Both the position numbers and the translations under genes were made by a program. This document shows, in pieces, positions 16,861-25,392 of a stretch of DNA of 64,000 nt (its first letter is position 1; each line of letters starts with the position of its first letter). Under the pieces are notes generated by a model, which did no database searches, was not told the DNA's origin, and saw only the letters and a list, made by a program, of their open reading frames with translations. Origin of the DNA: Pseudooceanicola marinus (GTDB lineage Bacteria; Pseudomonadota; Alphaproteobacteria; Rhodobacterales; Rhodobacteraceae). Location of the stretch: NCBI RefSeq assembly GCF_020177265.1, contig NZ_JAIVMC010000007.1, forward strand, positions 62,001 through 126,000, written 5' to 3'.

Positions 16861-17220
16861 GGTCGTAGTCCTTAACTTTCGGGGTGGGGCCCTGTGCCGG
16901 ACCCCGTTGGGTTGTTCTCTGACGCCGCAGGTAGGATTCTTTTTCCGCCCAAACAATCGGCATTTTTGCATGAATTGCATGCGCGTTTTGCATGGCTGAC
17001 CATTTGTTAAAATTTCGTTCGAAAACCCATAAAAATCCGTGACATTGGCGTCGGGTCTGAGCCGCCGAGTGTCGGATTCGCGCGATTTCGACATGCGTTT
17101 TGCGCAGGAAGGCGACCCGGGCGGGGTCTTGGCGAATGTTCTCCTTTCGTGCTAGGTCAGTGAAAAACCCGTGAACACATCCGCGAACACGGGGGCTCGG
17201 GCAGGAAAAGGGGCGGCAGC
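16861..17220. other. A+T-rich intergenic region between the DUF1127 gene and ruvC
   Basis: 360 bp without a credible gene. It holds the DUF1127 promoter region, three direct TTGCATG repeats at 16966-16972, 16975-16981 and 16988-16994, an A+T-rich patch around 17005-17035, and the ruvC promoter at its right end. Confidence 0.6.
17129..17158 (+). promoter_or_regulatory. ruvC promoter with a candidate LexA box in the spacer
   Basis: TTGGCG (17129-17134), 18 bp, TAGGTC (17153-17158). Inside the spacer, GTTC-N7-GTGC (17138-17152) differs by one base from the alphaproteobacterial LexA box GTTC-N7-GTTC. The position would allow SOS repression of ruvCAB. Confidence 0.45.
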
Positions 17221-17718
17221 ATGCGCATTCTGGGGATCGACCCGGGGCTACAGAACCTTGGCTGGGGCGTGATTCGTGTCGAAGGCAGCAAGATTGCGCA
17301 TCTGGGCAACGGCGTCTGCCATGGCACCGGCACCGCCCTGGCGCAGCGCTTGCTGGCCCTGCACGACGCGCTGACGGAGGTCTTCACCCGGTTCGAGCCG
17401 GACGAGGCCGCGGTCGAGCATGTCTTCGTCAACCGCGACGGGGCGGGCACGCTGAAACTGGGTCAGGCGCGGGGCGTGGCCCTTCTGGTGCCGGCGCGTT
17501 TCGGGCTGGAGGTGGGCGAATACGCCCCCAACCAGATCAAGAAGACGGTGGTCGGCGTCGGCCACGCGGACAAGAAACAGATCCAGCACATGGTGAAGAT
17601 GCAGCTGCCCGGCGTGCAGTTCGCCGGCCCCGACGCTGCTGACGCCCTGGCCGTGGCGATCTGCCATGCCCGCCACGCGGGGTCGTCGCTGGGCAAGCTG
17701 ATGAAGGCGCAGGCATGA
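17221..17718 (+). CDS. ruvC: Holliday junction resolvase RuvC
   Basis: The protein has 165 residues. All four catalytic acidic residues are in place, with the same numbers as in E. coli RuvC: Asp7 (ILGIDPG), Glu66 ([10 protein letters not shown]), Asp138 and Asp141 ([11 protein letters not shown]). The DNA-contacting loop [16 protein letters not shown] is intact. The dimeric endonuclease cuts Holliday junctions delivered by RuvAB. It heads a ruvC-ruvA-ruvB cluster with ruvA ten bases downstream. A leader of about 55 nt separates the promoter from the ATG. Confidence 0.96.
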   Translation: MRILGIDPGLQNLGWGVIRVEGSKIAHLGNGVCHGTGTALAQRLLALHDALTEVFTRFEPDEAAVEHVFVNRDGAGTLKLGQARGVALLVPARFGLEVGEYAPNQIKKTVVGVGHADKKQIQHMVKMQLPGVQFAGPDAADALAVAICHARHAGSSLGKLMKAQA

Positions 17719-17728
17719 GGAGAGGCGC

Positions 17729-18403
17729 ATGATCGGGAAACTCTCGGGTCGGATCGACTACAAGGCCACGGATCATGTCCTGCTGGACGTGCGAGGCGTC
17801 GGCTATGTCGTCCACTGCTCCGATCGGACGCTGGCCGCGCTGCCCGGTCCCGGCGAGGCGGTGGCGCTTTATACCGACATGCTGGTGCGGGAGGACCTGT
17901 TGCAGCTCTTCGGCTTCCCGACGCTGGTGGAAAAGGAATGGCACCGGCTGCTGACCTCCGTGCAGGGGGTGGGGGCCAAGGCGTCGCTGGCGATCCTGTC
18001 GGCGCTTGGCCCCGACGGGGTCGGCCGGGCGATCGCGCTTGGCGACTGGAATGCGATCAAGGCGGCGAAGGGGGTGGGCCCTAAGATCGCACAGCGTGTC
18101 GTGGCCGAGCTGAAGGACAAGGCGCCCACCGTCATGTCCATGGGCGGGCAGAGCGCCGAGGTCACCGAGGTGATCGAGGACGCCCCGATGCCCGCGGCGG
18201 CCAGCCCCGCGCCCCGGGCGCCCAAGCCGGCGCCGAAACCGGCAGCGAACCTGCAGGGCGATGCACTCTCGGCGCTTTCGAACCTCGGCTATCAACCCTC
18301 GGAAGCGGCGGGCGCGGTCGCCCAGGCGCTGAACGAGGATCCGGACCTCGACATGGCCGGGCTGATCCGTGCGGCGCTGCGCCTGCTGGCGCCGAAGGAA
18401 TGA
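17729..18403 (+). CDS. ruvA: Holliday junction branch-migration protein RuvA
   Basis: The protein has 224 residues. The N-terminal OB domain begins [20 protein letters not shown]. Two helix-hairpin-helix motifs follow ([17 protein letters not shown] and [19 protein letters not shown]). An Ala/Pro-rich linker (about 145-172) leads to the C-terminal domain III, which contacts RuvB ([20 protein letters not shown]). RuvA tetramers bind the four-way junction and load RuvB. The linker is longer than in enterobacterial RuvA, which explains the greater length. The ATG follows GGAGAGGC and lies ten bases after the ruvC stop. Confidence 0.95.
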   Translation: MIGKLSGRIDYKATDHVLLDVRGVGYVVHCSDRTLAALPGPGEAVALYTDMLVREDLLQLFGFPTLVEKEWHRLLTSVQGVGAKASLAILSALGPDGVGRAIALGDWNAIKAAKGVGPKIAQRVVAELKDKAPTVMSMGGQSAEVTEVIEDAPMPAAASPAPRAPKPAPKPAANLQGDALSALSNLGYQPSEAAGAVAQALNEDPDLDMAGLIRAALRLLAPKE

Positions 18404-18410
18404 ACCGCTC

Positions 18411-18440
18411 TTGCCCGTTCCCCGTGCCCGGCGCTAGGAG
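18411..18440 (+). promoter_or_regulatory. Possible internal promoter before ruvB
   Basis: TTGCCC (18411-18416), 18 bp, TAGGAG (18435-18440). The -10-like element overlaps the ribosome-binding site (GGAGGGT) of ruvB, so a transcript from here could hardly be translated efficiently. It may be coincidence. Confidence 0.2.
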
Positions 18441-18446
18441 GGTCGA

Positions 18447-19490
18447 ATGACAGAACCCGACCCCACCCTGCGCCCCGATCCGCTGCCCGAGGATGCCGCC
18501 GGCGACACCCGCGCCCTGCGGCCGCAGCAGCTCGATGACTTCATCGGCCAGGCAGAGGCGCGGGCGAACCTGAAGGTCTTCATCCAGTCCGCGCGCCAAC
18601 GCGGCGAGGCGATGGATCATACGCTGTTCCATGGGCCGCCGGGCCTCGGCAAGACGACGCTCGCGCAGATCATGGCGCGGGAGCTGGGGGTGAACTTTCG
18701 CATGACCTCCGGACCGGTGCTGGCCAAATCCGGCGACCTGGCGGCGATCCTGACCAACCTGGAGGCGCGCGACGTTCTCTTCATCGACGAGATCCACCGC
18801 ATGAACCCGGCGGTGGAAGAAGTGCTGTATCCCGCGATGGAGGATTTCGAGCTGGATCTGGTGATCGGCGAAGGCCCCGCCGCGCGCACCGTGCGGATCG
18901 AGCTGCAGCCCTTCACCCTGGTCGGCGCCACCACGCGCCTCGGCCTGCTGACCACGCCGCTGCGCGACCGTTTCGGCATCCCGACGCGGCTGCAGTTCTA
19001 CACGGTCGAGGAGTTGCACGACATCGTCACCCGCAACGCGCGCCTGATGGGCGCCCCCGCCGACGCCGAGGGCGCGCAGGAGATCGCACGCCGGGCGCGC
19101 GGTACGCCGCGGATCGCCGGGCGCCTGTTGCGCCGGGTGGTGGATTTCGCCGTTGTCGAGGGGGACGGCACGATCACCCGCGCCCTGGCCGACCGCGCGC
19201 TGACCCGGCTGGGCGTGGATGAGCTGGGCCTCGACGGCGCCGACCGCCGCTACCTGCGGATGATCGGCGAAGGTTACGGCGGCGGCCCGGTGGGGATCGA
19301 GACCCTGGCGGCGGCGCTGTCGGAAAGCCGCGACGCCCTGGAAGAGGTGATCGAGCCCTATCTGCTGCAACAGGCGCTGGTGCAGCGCACGCCCCGCGGG
19401 CGGATGCTGGCACAGCGGGCCTGGGGGCACCTCGGGCTGACCCCGCCCCGGCGGGAGCCGCAGGCGGGCCCGGATCTCTTCGGCAAGTAG
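18447..19490 (+). CDS. ruvB: Holliday junction ATP-dependent helicase RuvB
   Basis: This 347-residue AAA+ motor has Walker [11 protein letters not shown] (about 62-71), Walker [11 protein letters not shown] (about 110-119), sensor 1 in [17 protein letters not shown] with the arginine-finger region [10 protein letters not shown], and sensor 2 [14 protein letters not shown]. The C-terminal winged helix ends in [19 protein letters not shown]. RuvB hexamers drive branch migration on RuvA-bound junctions. GGAGGGTCGA precedes the ATG. The N-terminus (DALRPQQ-type segment [15 protein letters not shown]) is standard for the family. Confidence 0.97.
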   Translation: MTEPDPTLRPDPLPEDAAGDTRALRPQQLDDFIGQAEARANLKVFIQSARQRGEAMDHTLFHGPPGLGKTTLAQIMARELGVNFRMTSGPVLAKSGDLAAILTNLEARDVLFIDEIHRMNPAVEEVLYPAMEDFELDLVIGEGPAARTVRIELQPFTLVGATTRLGLLTTPLRDRFGIPTRLQFYTVEELHDIVTRNARLMGAPADAEGAQEIARRARGTPRIAGRLLRRVVDFAVVEGDGTITRALADRALTRLGVDELGLDGADRRYLRMIGEGYGGGPVGIETLAAALSESRDALEEVIEPYLLQQALVQRTPRGRMLAQRAWGHLGLTPPRREPQAGPDLFGK

Positions 19491-19540
19491 CCTCGCCCGG
19501 CCGCCCAACCCGACACCTCCCGCGAAGGAAAGGACAAAGC

Positions 19541-20188
19541 ATGCAAGGACTGGCCCCCAGCCCCGAAGAGGCCGAGGCGCTGTTCACTGGCCCCGACGGC
19601 AGTTTCCGCTTCGCCCGCTGGTCGCGCCCGATCGCGCCGGTGGTCTTCGGCGCCACCGACGACAGCGTCGCGCCCCTGAAGGCGGCGATGGCGACGGTGG
19701 TTCTGGCCGCCAATCACCGGCTTGCGGAAACGGACCCGGAACTGGGCGCCAACCTGATGATCTTCTTCCTGACCGACTGGGCCGAGCTGGCCGAGGTCGA
19801 GAACATGGATCGCCTGGTCCCAGACCTGCCAGCCCTGCTGCCGCGCCTGCAGGCCGAGGAGGCCGATCAGTACCGCTTCTTCCGCTTCGAGGAGGACGGC
19901 TCGATCAAGGCAGCCTTCGTCTTCCTGCGCATGACGGGATCGCTGGCCGGCATGCCGGCGGCGGACCTCGGGATGGAACAGATGCTGAAAACCATGCTGC
20001 TCTGGGCGCCCGGAGCCTTCGCGGGCCGTTCGGCCCTGGCGCGGGTGGAAGGGCGGACCGAGGCAGTACTGCGGCCCGACCTGTCCTCGCTGCTGCGCGC
20101 GGCCTATGATCCGGTCCTGCCCGCCGCATCGCAGGACCCCGTGCTGGCGATGCGCCTGGCGGCCCGGGCCGGGCAGCTCTTCAACTGA
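19541..20188 (+). CDS. Conserved hypothetical protein between ruvB and ybgC
   Basis: This 215-residue protein has no signal peptide or membrane helix. It is mildly acidic with mixed alpha/beta character. Recognisable stretches are RFARWSRPIAPVVFGATDDS, LMIFFLTDWAELAEVENMDR and an acidic helix QAEEADQYRFFRFEEDGSIK. It starts 50 bp after ruvB with CGAAGGAAAGG upstream and ends at a hairpin, so it probably shares the ruvCAB transcript. I do not recognise a characterised family. The position suggests only that it may be a lineage-conserved passenger of the ruv operon. Confidence 0.75.
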   Translation: MQGLAPSPEEAEALFTGPDGSFRFARWSRPIAPVVFGATDDSVAPLKAAMATVVLAANHRLAETDPELGANLMIFFLTDWAELAEVENMDRLVPDLPALLPRLQAEEADQYRFFRFEEDGSIKAAFVFLRMTGSLAGMPAADLGMEQMLKTMLLWAPGAFAGRSALARVEGRTEAVLRPDLSSLLRAAYDPVLPAASQDPVLAMRLAARAGQLFN

Positions 20189-20190
20189 GC

Positions 20191-20216
20191 AAAGGGGCGC
20201 GGCGCCCCTCTTATCC
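20191..20216 (+). terminator. Hairpin after the hypothetical gene, probable terminator
   Basis: GGGGCG (20194-20199) pairs with CGCCCC (20203-20208) around CGG, followed by TCTTAT. The T run is weak. Confidence 0.5.
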
Positions 20217-20345
20217 GACAGCCGGAAATACTCCGGGGGTGCGGCGGCTGGCTCCTGACTGGCTTGCCCGCGCCTCTGGACAGCGGGCGCCGAAGGAGGC
20301 AGCAAGACGTCATCAGGCCGTCGGGCCCAAAAGCAGGAGCGGAGA

Positions 20346-20735
20346 ATGCACAGGTTCGATCTGCGGGTCTACTATGAGGACACCGACCTGGCGGGGATCG
20401 TCTACTACGCCAACTACCTGAAGTTCATCGAACGGGCGCGCAGCGAATGGGTGCGTGATCTGGGCGTCGATCAAGCGGCGATGAAGGCCGAGACGGGCCA
20501 GGTCTTCGCCGTGCGCCGGGTGGTGGCCGACTACCTTGCGCCCGCCCGCTTTGACGACCGGCTGACGGTCGTGACCCGGGTGCTGAAGGTCACGCCCGCC
20601 CGGATCATCCTCGGCCAGGATGTCACCCGCGAGGGCGAAAGCCTTTTCACTTCCGAGGTCACGCTGGTCGCGCTGGACGGGCAGGGCGGGGCCACCCGCC
20701 TGCCGGCGGTTCTTCGCCAGTTGACCCCCGCCTGA
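20346..20735 (+). CDS. ybgC: Tol-Pal-associated acyl-CoA thioesterase YbgC
   Basis: This 129-residue hot-dog-fold thioesterase has the 4-hydroxybenzoyl-CoA-type active site RVYYEDTDLAGIVYYANYLK, with Asp14 as the catalytic aspartate. ARSEWVRDLGVDQ follows. YbgC hydrolyses acyl-CoA or acyl-carrier-protein thioesters near the membrane and is the customary first gene of tol-pal clusters, as here, 120 bp ahead of tolQ. GGAGCGGAG precedes the ATG. Its length and motifs are normal. Confidence 0.93.
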   Translation: MHRFDLRVYYEDTDLAGIVYYANYLKFIERARSEWVRDLGVDQAAMKAETGQVFAVRRVVADYLAPARFDDRLTVVTRVLKVTPARIILGQDVTREGESLFTSEVTLVALDGQGGATRLPAVLRQLTPA

Positions 20736-20779
20736 GGGGCGAACACCCCGCTGCTCACGCCGCCGAAAGGCCTTTGTCA

Positions 20780-20809
20780 TTGGCCTTTGATCGGGATCTG
20801 CGCTAGGTT
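20780..20809 (+). promoter_or_regulatory. Probable housekeeping promoter of tolQ
   Basis: TTGGCC (20780-20785), 18 bp, TAGGTT (20804-20809), about 48 bp before the tolQ ATG. It would let tolQRAB be expressed separately from ybgC. Confidence 0.45.
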
Positions 20810-20856
20810 CTCTGACAATTGGCCCATCAGACGGCCCGGCGAGAAAGAGCAGACGA

Positions 20857-21552
20857 ATGGAAACCCAAACCCTGGCAATGGCGTCGGAGATCGACTTCTC
20901 CATGCTTGGCCTGTTCTCTCAGGCAACCTTCACCGTGAAGCTGGTGATGCTTCTGCTGATCCTGGCGAGCTTCTGGAGCTGGTCGATCATCATCCAGAAG
21001 ATCATCGCCTACCGCGCCGCCCGGCGCGAGGCGACCCGGTTCGACCGGTCCTTCTGGTCCGGTGAGCCCCTGGATGAGCTTTACGACGAGATCGGGCCGG
21101 ACCCCTCGGGCCGCAGCGAGCGGATCTTCGCCGCGGGCATGACCGAATGGCGCCGCAGCTACCGCAGCGACGGGCAGATGATCGCCGGCGCCCAGGCGCG
21201 GATCGACCGGTCGATGGACGTGGCCATCGCGAAAGAGGCCGAAAGCCTGCAATCGGGCCTGCCGGTGCTGGCCACCGTCGGCTCCACCGCGCCCTTCGTG
21301 GGCCTCTTCGGCACCGTCTGGGGCATCATGCACGCCTTCATCGGCATTGCCGCCACCCAAAACACCAACCTGGCGGTCGTGGCGCCGGGCATCGCCGAGG
21401 CCCTGCTGGCCACCGCGCTTGGCCTCTTGGCGGCGATCCCCGCGGTCGTCTTCTACAACAAGCTCAGCACCGACTCGGACCGGCTGGTCGGCGGCTACGA
21501 GGCCTTCGCGGATGAGTTCGCCACCATCCTCGGCCGCCAGCTGGAGGCCTGA
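20857..21552 (+). CDS. tolQ: Tol-Pal system proton channel subunit TolQ
   Basis: The protein has 231 residues and three membrane helices, one near the N-terminus (about 25-45) and two after the large cytoplasmic loop (about 140-160 and 175-200). The ExbB/TolQ family segments LATVGSTAPFVGLFGTVWGI and VAPGIAEALLATALGLLAAIPAVV are intact. With TolR it forms the proton-driven motor that energises TolA for outer-membrane constriction at division. The gene starts the compact tolQ-tolR-tolA-tolB series, with only three bases to tolR. Confidence 0.96.
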   Translation: METQTLAMASEIDFSMLGLFSQATFTVKLVMLLLILASFWSWSIIIQKIIAYRAARREATRFDRSFWSGEPLDELYDEIGPDPSGRSERIFAAGMTEWRRSYRSDGQMIAGAQARIDRSMDVAIAKEAESLQSGLPVLATVGSTAPFVGLFGTVWGIMHAFIGIAATQNTNLAVVAPGIAEALLATALGLLAAIPAVVFYNKLSTDSDRLVGGYEAFADEFATILGRQLEA

Positions 21553-21555
21553 GCC

Positions 21556-22026
21556 ATGGGAGCGGGTGTCATCGGAAAAGGCGGCGGCGGGCGCCGCAGG
21601 GGGCGTCGCCACGGCGGTCGCGCACGGCCCATGGCCGAGATCAACGTCACGCCTTTCGTGGACGTGATGCTGGTGCTGCTGATCATCTTCATGGTCGCGG
21701 CGCCGCTGATGGTCACCGGCGTGCCGGTGCAGCTGCCGCAGACCCAGGCCACGGCCCTGCCCACAGAGGCCGAGGAGCCGTTGTCGGTCACCCTGACCGC
21801 CGATGGCCGCATCCTGATCCAGACCACCGAGACCGACCGCGCCGAGCTGGTCGACCGCCTGCGCGCGGTCGCCGCCGAACGCGCTTCGACCCGGATCTAC
21901 CTGCGCGCCGACGGCTCTGTCTCCTACGATCAGGTGATGCAGGTGATGGGCGCACTCAACGCCGGCGGCTTCAGCGACATCGGGCTGGTCACCGACCAGG
22001 CCGATCCCACAGCGGAGGCCGGCTGA
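21556..22026 (+). CDS. tolR: Tol-Pal system protein TolR
   Basis: The protein has 156 residues. A Gly/Arg-rich basic N-terminus (GGGGRRRGRRHGGRARP) precedes AEINVTPFVDVMLVLLIIFM. Asp36 in the single transmembrane helix is the proton-carrying residue of the ExbD/TolR family. The periplasmic domain contains VPVQLPQTQA and ends near QVMGALNAGGFSDIGLVTDQ. It assembles with TolQ as the motor. It lies three bases after tolQ and twelve before tolA. The basic N-terminal tail is longer than in enteric TolR. Confidence 0.95.
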   Translation: MGAGVIGKGGGGRRRGRRHGGRARPMAEINVTPFVDVMLVLLIIFMVAAPLMVTGVPVQLPQTQATALPTEAEEPLSVTLTADGRILIQTTETDRAELVDRLRAVAAERASTRIYLRADGSVSYDQVMQVMGALNAGGFSDIGLVTDQADPTAEAG

Positions 22027-22038
22027 GGCCGCCAGAGA

Positions 22039-23205
22039 ATGAACACGGGCCAAACCATATCCGGGGCCGTCCATCTGGGCCTGATCGGCTGGCTGTTTCT
22101 CGGCGGGCTGTTCACCTCTGACCCCCAGCCGGCGCAGGTCAGTCCGGTGACGCTGATCACCGAGGCGGAGTTCGCGGCGCTGGAGGGGGCGGCGCAGCCC
22201 CCCGGGGCGGCGACCGAGCTGTCGCAGCCCGAGGCCCCCGCGCCGGAACCCGAACCCCAGGCACCCGCCCCGGAACCGGAGGCCCCCGCGCCCACGCCCG
22301 AGCCGCCGGCCCCCGCGCCGGAACCGGCGCCGGAACCCGATCCCGTCCCGGAGGTTGAACCGGAGCCGGTGGTGCCCCAGGCCGAGGTCGATGACGTCGC
22401 GCCCGAACTGCCGCCGGTCCCCGAACAGGTGCAGGGCCCCGACCGTCCGGATCTGGAGCCCAGCCCCGAAGCCGCCCCGCGCGTCAGCCCAGAGCCGGTC
22501 GCGCGCCCTGAGGAAGACGTGGCCGTGGACATCGAGACCCGCCCCGAGGTCGCCCCCTCGGACGCACCGGCCGAGGTGCAGCAGGACGAGCAGGAGGCCG
22601 CGGCCCCCGAACGCTCGACCACCGAGATCGTGACCGAAGCCGACAGGCCCTCCGGCGCGCCGACGTCCTCCGTGCGGCCCAAGAGCCGCCCGCAGCGCCA
22701 GGCGGAGGCACCGGAGCCGGAGGCGGAACCGGAAGATCCGCAGCCGCAGCAGCAGGCCGCGCAGCCTGAACCGGAGCCCGAGCCCGCGCCGCAGCAAAAC
22801 GACGACGCCATCGACCAGGCCCTGGCCGAGGCGCTCGGGGCGGGCGGCAGCGAGGCCGATGCGCCAGTGCGCCAGGGGCCGCCCCTGTCCGCGGCGGAAC
22901 GCGAAGGCCTGCGCCTGGCGGTTCAGCAATGCTGGGTGGTCGATCCCGGCTCGCCCGCCGCCCAGGTGGTCGTGACCCTGTCCTTCTCGCTGGATCGCGA
23001 CGGGCAGGTGCAGCAATCGACGTTGGAAATGGCCAGCGCCCAGGGCGGTGACGCCGCGGCCCAGCGGGCGGCCTTCGACGCCGCGCGGCGTGCGGTGCTG
23101 CGCTGCAATGCCATGCAGGGGGGCTTCGCGCTGCCGCCCGAGAAATATGACAGCTGGCGCGACATCGAAATGACATTCAACCCGGAGAGAATGCGGAACC
23201 TATGA
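22039..23205 (+). CDS. tolA: Tol-Pal energy transducer TolA (Pro/Glu-rich linker)
   Basis: This 388-residue protein has one N-terminal membrane helix ([20 protein letters not shown]). A very long periplasmic linker rich in Pro, Glu and Ala follows (about 50-255; APEPEPQ-type repeats). The C-terminal domain, about 285-388, contains [12 protein letters not shown] and [12 protein letters not shown] and is of TolA/TonB type. Enteric TolA has an Ala/Lys coiled coil here instead; this linker looks more like TonB. The gene identity rests on its place between tolR and tolB and on the CW-containing end domain. Its stop overlaps the tolB start (ATGATGA). Confidence 0.88.
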   Translation: MNTGQTISGAVHLGLIGWLFLGGLFTSDPQPAQVSPVTLITEAEFAALEGAAQPPGAATELSQPEAPAPEPEPQAPAPEPEAPAPTPEPPAPAPEPAPEPDPVPEVEPEPVVPQAEVDDVAPELPPVPEQVQGPDRPDLEPSPEAAPRVSPEPVARPEEDVAVDIETRPEVAPSDAPAEVQQDEQEAAAPERSTTEIVTEADRPSGAPTSSVRPKSRPQRQAEAPEPEAEPEDPQPQQQAAQPEPEPEPAPQQNDDAIDQALAEALGAGGSEADAPVRQGPPLSAAEREGLRLAVQQCWVVDPGSPAAQVVVTLSFSLDRDGQVQQSTLEMASAQGGDAAAQRAAFDAARRAVLRCNAMQGGFALPPEKYDSWRDIEMTFNPERMRNL

Positions 23206-24563
23206 TGACACGCCTTGCAGTCCAGACCCCGCTTGCCCTTTGCCTGAGCCTGGCCCTCGGCCTGGCCGCCCTTGTCGCGCCGCTGGCGCCGGGGGCCGCG
23301 CAGGCGCAATCCTCCGGTCCCCTGCGGATCGAGATCACCGAGGGCGTGATCGAGCCGATGCCGATCGCCGTGCCGGCCTTCGTGCCCGAGGGCGGCGAGG
23401 CGGGCCAGATGGCCGCGCAGATCAGCCGGGTGGTGGTCGACGATCTGGTGGGTACTGGCCTCTTCCGGGAAGTTCCGCCCTCGGCCCACATCGGCCGGAT
23501 CACCTCGTTCAACAGCCCCGTGCAATATGCCGACTGGAAGGCGATCAATGCCGAGGCACTGATCACCGGCGCCGTGGCCGTGCAGGGCGGGCAGGTGAAC
23601 GTGAAGTTCCGCCTGCATGACGTCTTCGCCGATCAGGAAATGGGGGCGGGCCTGCAGTTCACCGGCACCGAGGCCGGCTGGCGGCGCATGGCGCACAAGG
23701 TGGCCGACGCGGTCTACAGCCGGATCACCGGCGAAGATCCCTATTTCGACAGCCGCACCGTCTTCGTCTCCGAGGACGGGCCCAAGGACGCGCGGCGCAA
23801 GCGGCTGGCGATCATGGATTACGACGGCGCCAACGTGCAGTTCCTGACCGACAGCTCCTCCATCGTGCTGGCGCCGCGGTTCTCCCCCACCGGGGACCGG
23901 GTTCTTTACACCAGCTACGAAAGCGGCCGACCGCAGATCTACATGCTGGACGTGGCCAGCGTCGGGCGCCGCGTTCTGGATACCGGGGCCGGCGACATGG
24001 CCTTTTCCCCGCGGTTCAGCCCCGACGGGCGCACGGTGGTCTATTCCAAGACCGAGGGCAGCAACACCGACATCTACCGCATGGACATTGCCAGCGGGCA
24101 AAGCACCCGGCTGACCGATGCCCCCTCGATCGAGACCGCGCCCAGCTTCAGTCCCGACGGCTCGCGCATCGTCTTCGAAAGCGACCGCAGCGGCAGCCAG
24201 CAGCTCTACATCATGCCGGCGACGGGCGGCGAGGCGCAGCGGATCAGCTTCGGCGAGGGGCGCTACGGCACGCCGGTCTGGTCGCCGCGCGGCGACCTGG
24301 TGGCCTTCACCAAGCAGTCCAAGGGCCGTTTCCACATCGGGGTGATGCGCACCGATGGCTCTGGCGAGCGGCTGCTGACTGCCTCCTTCCTGGATGAAGG
24401 TCCGACCTGGTCGCCCAATGGCCGCGTCATCATGTTCGCCCGCGAAACCCAGGGCGCAACGGGCTCCTCTTCGCTCTACACCGTTGATATCACGGGGCGG
24501 AACCTGAAGCGGGTCTCGACGCCCTCGGGCGCCTCGGACCCGGCCTGGGGGCCCCTGCAATGA
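23202..24563 (+). CDS. tolB: Tol-Pal system beta-propeller protein TolB
   Basis: The protein has 453 residues. A signal peptide ends near AQAQSS (about residue 36). The N-terminal domain contains [18 protein letters not shown]. The beta-propeller then shows repeated [46 protein letters not shown] and [14 protein letters not shown] blades. TolB is a periplasmic protein that cycles between Pal and TolA. The ATG overlaps the tolA stop, giving translational coupling. It ends in the conserved SDPAWGP before the C-terminus. Confidence 0.96.
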   Translation: MMTRLAVQTPLALCLSLALGLAALVAPLAPGAAQAQSSGPLRIEITEGVIEPMPIAVPAFVPEGGEAGQMAAQISRVVVDDLVGTGLFREVPPSAHIGRITSFNSPVQYADWKAINAEALITGAVAVQGGQVNVKFRLHDVFADQEMGAGLQFTGTEAGWRRMAHKVADAVYSRITGEDPYFDSRTVFVSEDGPKDARRKRLAIMDYDGANVQFLTDSSSIVLAPRFSPTGDRVLYTSYESGRPQIYMLDVASVGRRVLDTGAGDMAFSPRFSPDGRTVVYSKTEGSNTDIYRMDIASGQSTRLTDAPSIETAPSFSPDGSRIVFESDRSGSQQLYIMPATGGEAQRISFGEGRYGTPVWSPRGDLVAFTKQSKGRFHIGVMRTDGSGERLLTASFLDEGPTWSPNGRVIMFARETQGATGSSSLYTVDITGRNLKRVSTPSGASDPAWGPLQ

Positions 24564-24625
24564 GCGCGAGCGCCCGTCGCACGCCCAGCTTCACGTCCTT
24601 GCCGTCAGGCAAGGGCGTCCTTGCT

Positions 24626-24646
24626 GCCCCGGCGCTTGCCCGGGGC
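24626..24646 (+). terminator. Hairpin between tolB and pal
   Basis: GCCCCGG and CCGGGGC pair around a short loop in the 127-bp gap between tolB and pal, without a T run. It may attenuate or protect transcripts rather than terminate them. Confidence 0.3.
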
Positions 24647-24690
24647 GGACCCGGTACTATACGCTACACAAAACATATGAGGCACGACGC

Positions 24691-25209
24691 ATGACCCATC
24701 TGGTGAAAGCCACCCTCCTGTGCACCGTCCTGGGCCTCGGCCTGGCCGGGTGTTCCAGCATGAGGCCCGACCGTTTCGACAATGTCACCGATCTGAACCA
24801 GGCCGGTGGCGCTGGCGCCGCGGGGACCGTTTCCGATCCCAGTTCTCCGGCCTACTTCCAGCAGAGCGTGGGGGACCGTGTCCTCTTCGCCGTGGACCAG
24901 TCGACGCTGAGCTACGAGGCCCAGGCCGTTCTGGACGGCCAGGTGCGCTGGCTGCAGTCGAACCCCAGCTACCAGGTCCGCATCGAGGGCCATGCGGATG
25001 AGCAGGGCACGCGGGAATACAACCTTGCCCTGGGCGCCCGCCGCGCCACGGCCGTGAGGGACTACCTGGTGTCGAAGGGCATCCCGCAAGGCCGCCTGAC
25101 CACGATCAGCTACGGCAAGGAACGCCCGATCGAGATCTGTTCCGAGGAAGCCTGCTACGCCAAGAACCGTCGCGCCGTCACGGTGCTGACCGGCGGCGTC
25201 GGCATGTAA
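24691..25209 (+). CDS. pal: Peptidoglycan-associated lipoprotein Pal
   Basis: The protein has 172 residues. A lipoprotein signal peptide ends in the lipobox LAGC (Cys21). The OmpA-C domain begins near residue 60 (GDRVLFAVDQSTLSYEAQAVL) and holds the peptidoglycan-binding motif IEGHADEQGTREYNLALGARRATAVRDYLV. Pal anchors the outer membrane to the cell wall and is the target of TolB. It has 127 bp of upstream sequence, so an extra promoter for this abundant protein is likely. Length and motifs are typical. Confidence 0.96.
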   Translation: MTHLVKATLLCTVLGLGLAGCSSMRPDRFDNVTDLNQAGGAGAAGTVSDPSSPAYFQQSVGDRVLFAVDQSTLSYEAQAVLDGQVRWLQSNPSYQVRIEGHADEQGTREYNLALGARRATAVRDYLVSKGIPQGRLTTISYGKERPIEICSEEACYAKNRRAVTVLTGGVGM

Positions 25210-25392
25210 CGCGCATCTGGTCGCCCCGGCGCAGGGACGGCGCCGATCCCGGTTCGAAAACCGGGGCGGGCGACCACGATGCCGCAAGGCGGCGGTCCAA
25301 AGGGCCGCCTCTGTCCGGTCTCGCAGGGCCCCCGGCGCGCCACTGGCCCGCCGGGGGTGGTGCGGCACCGACGAAGAGTGAGGGAGACGGCA

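Noticed and set aside
17173-17188. GAAC-N8-GAAC as a LexA box before ruvC
   Set aside because: The alphaproteobacterial box needs seven bases between half-sites, and this one has eight; the GTTC-N7-GTGC in the promoter spacer fits better.
22200-22800. Repetitive CCGGAAC/CCCGAGG-like DNA resembling a tandem repeat or CRISPR
   Set aside because: It is the coding sequence of the Pro/Glu-rich TolA linker; there are no regular spacers or constant repeat units.
20827-23016. A 729-codon frame opposite tolQ-tolR-tolA
   Set aside because: Its repetitive Arg/Leu/Gly composition mirrors the Pro/Glu linker of TolA; it is a shadow frame.
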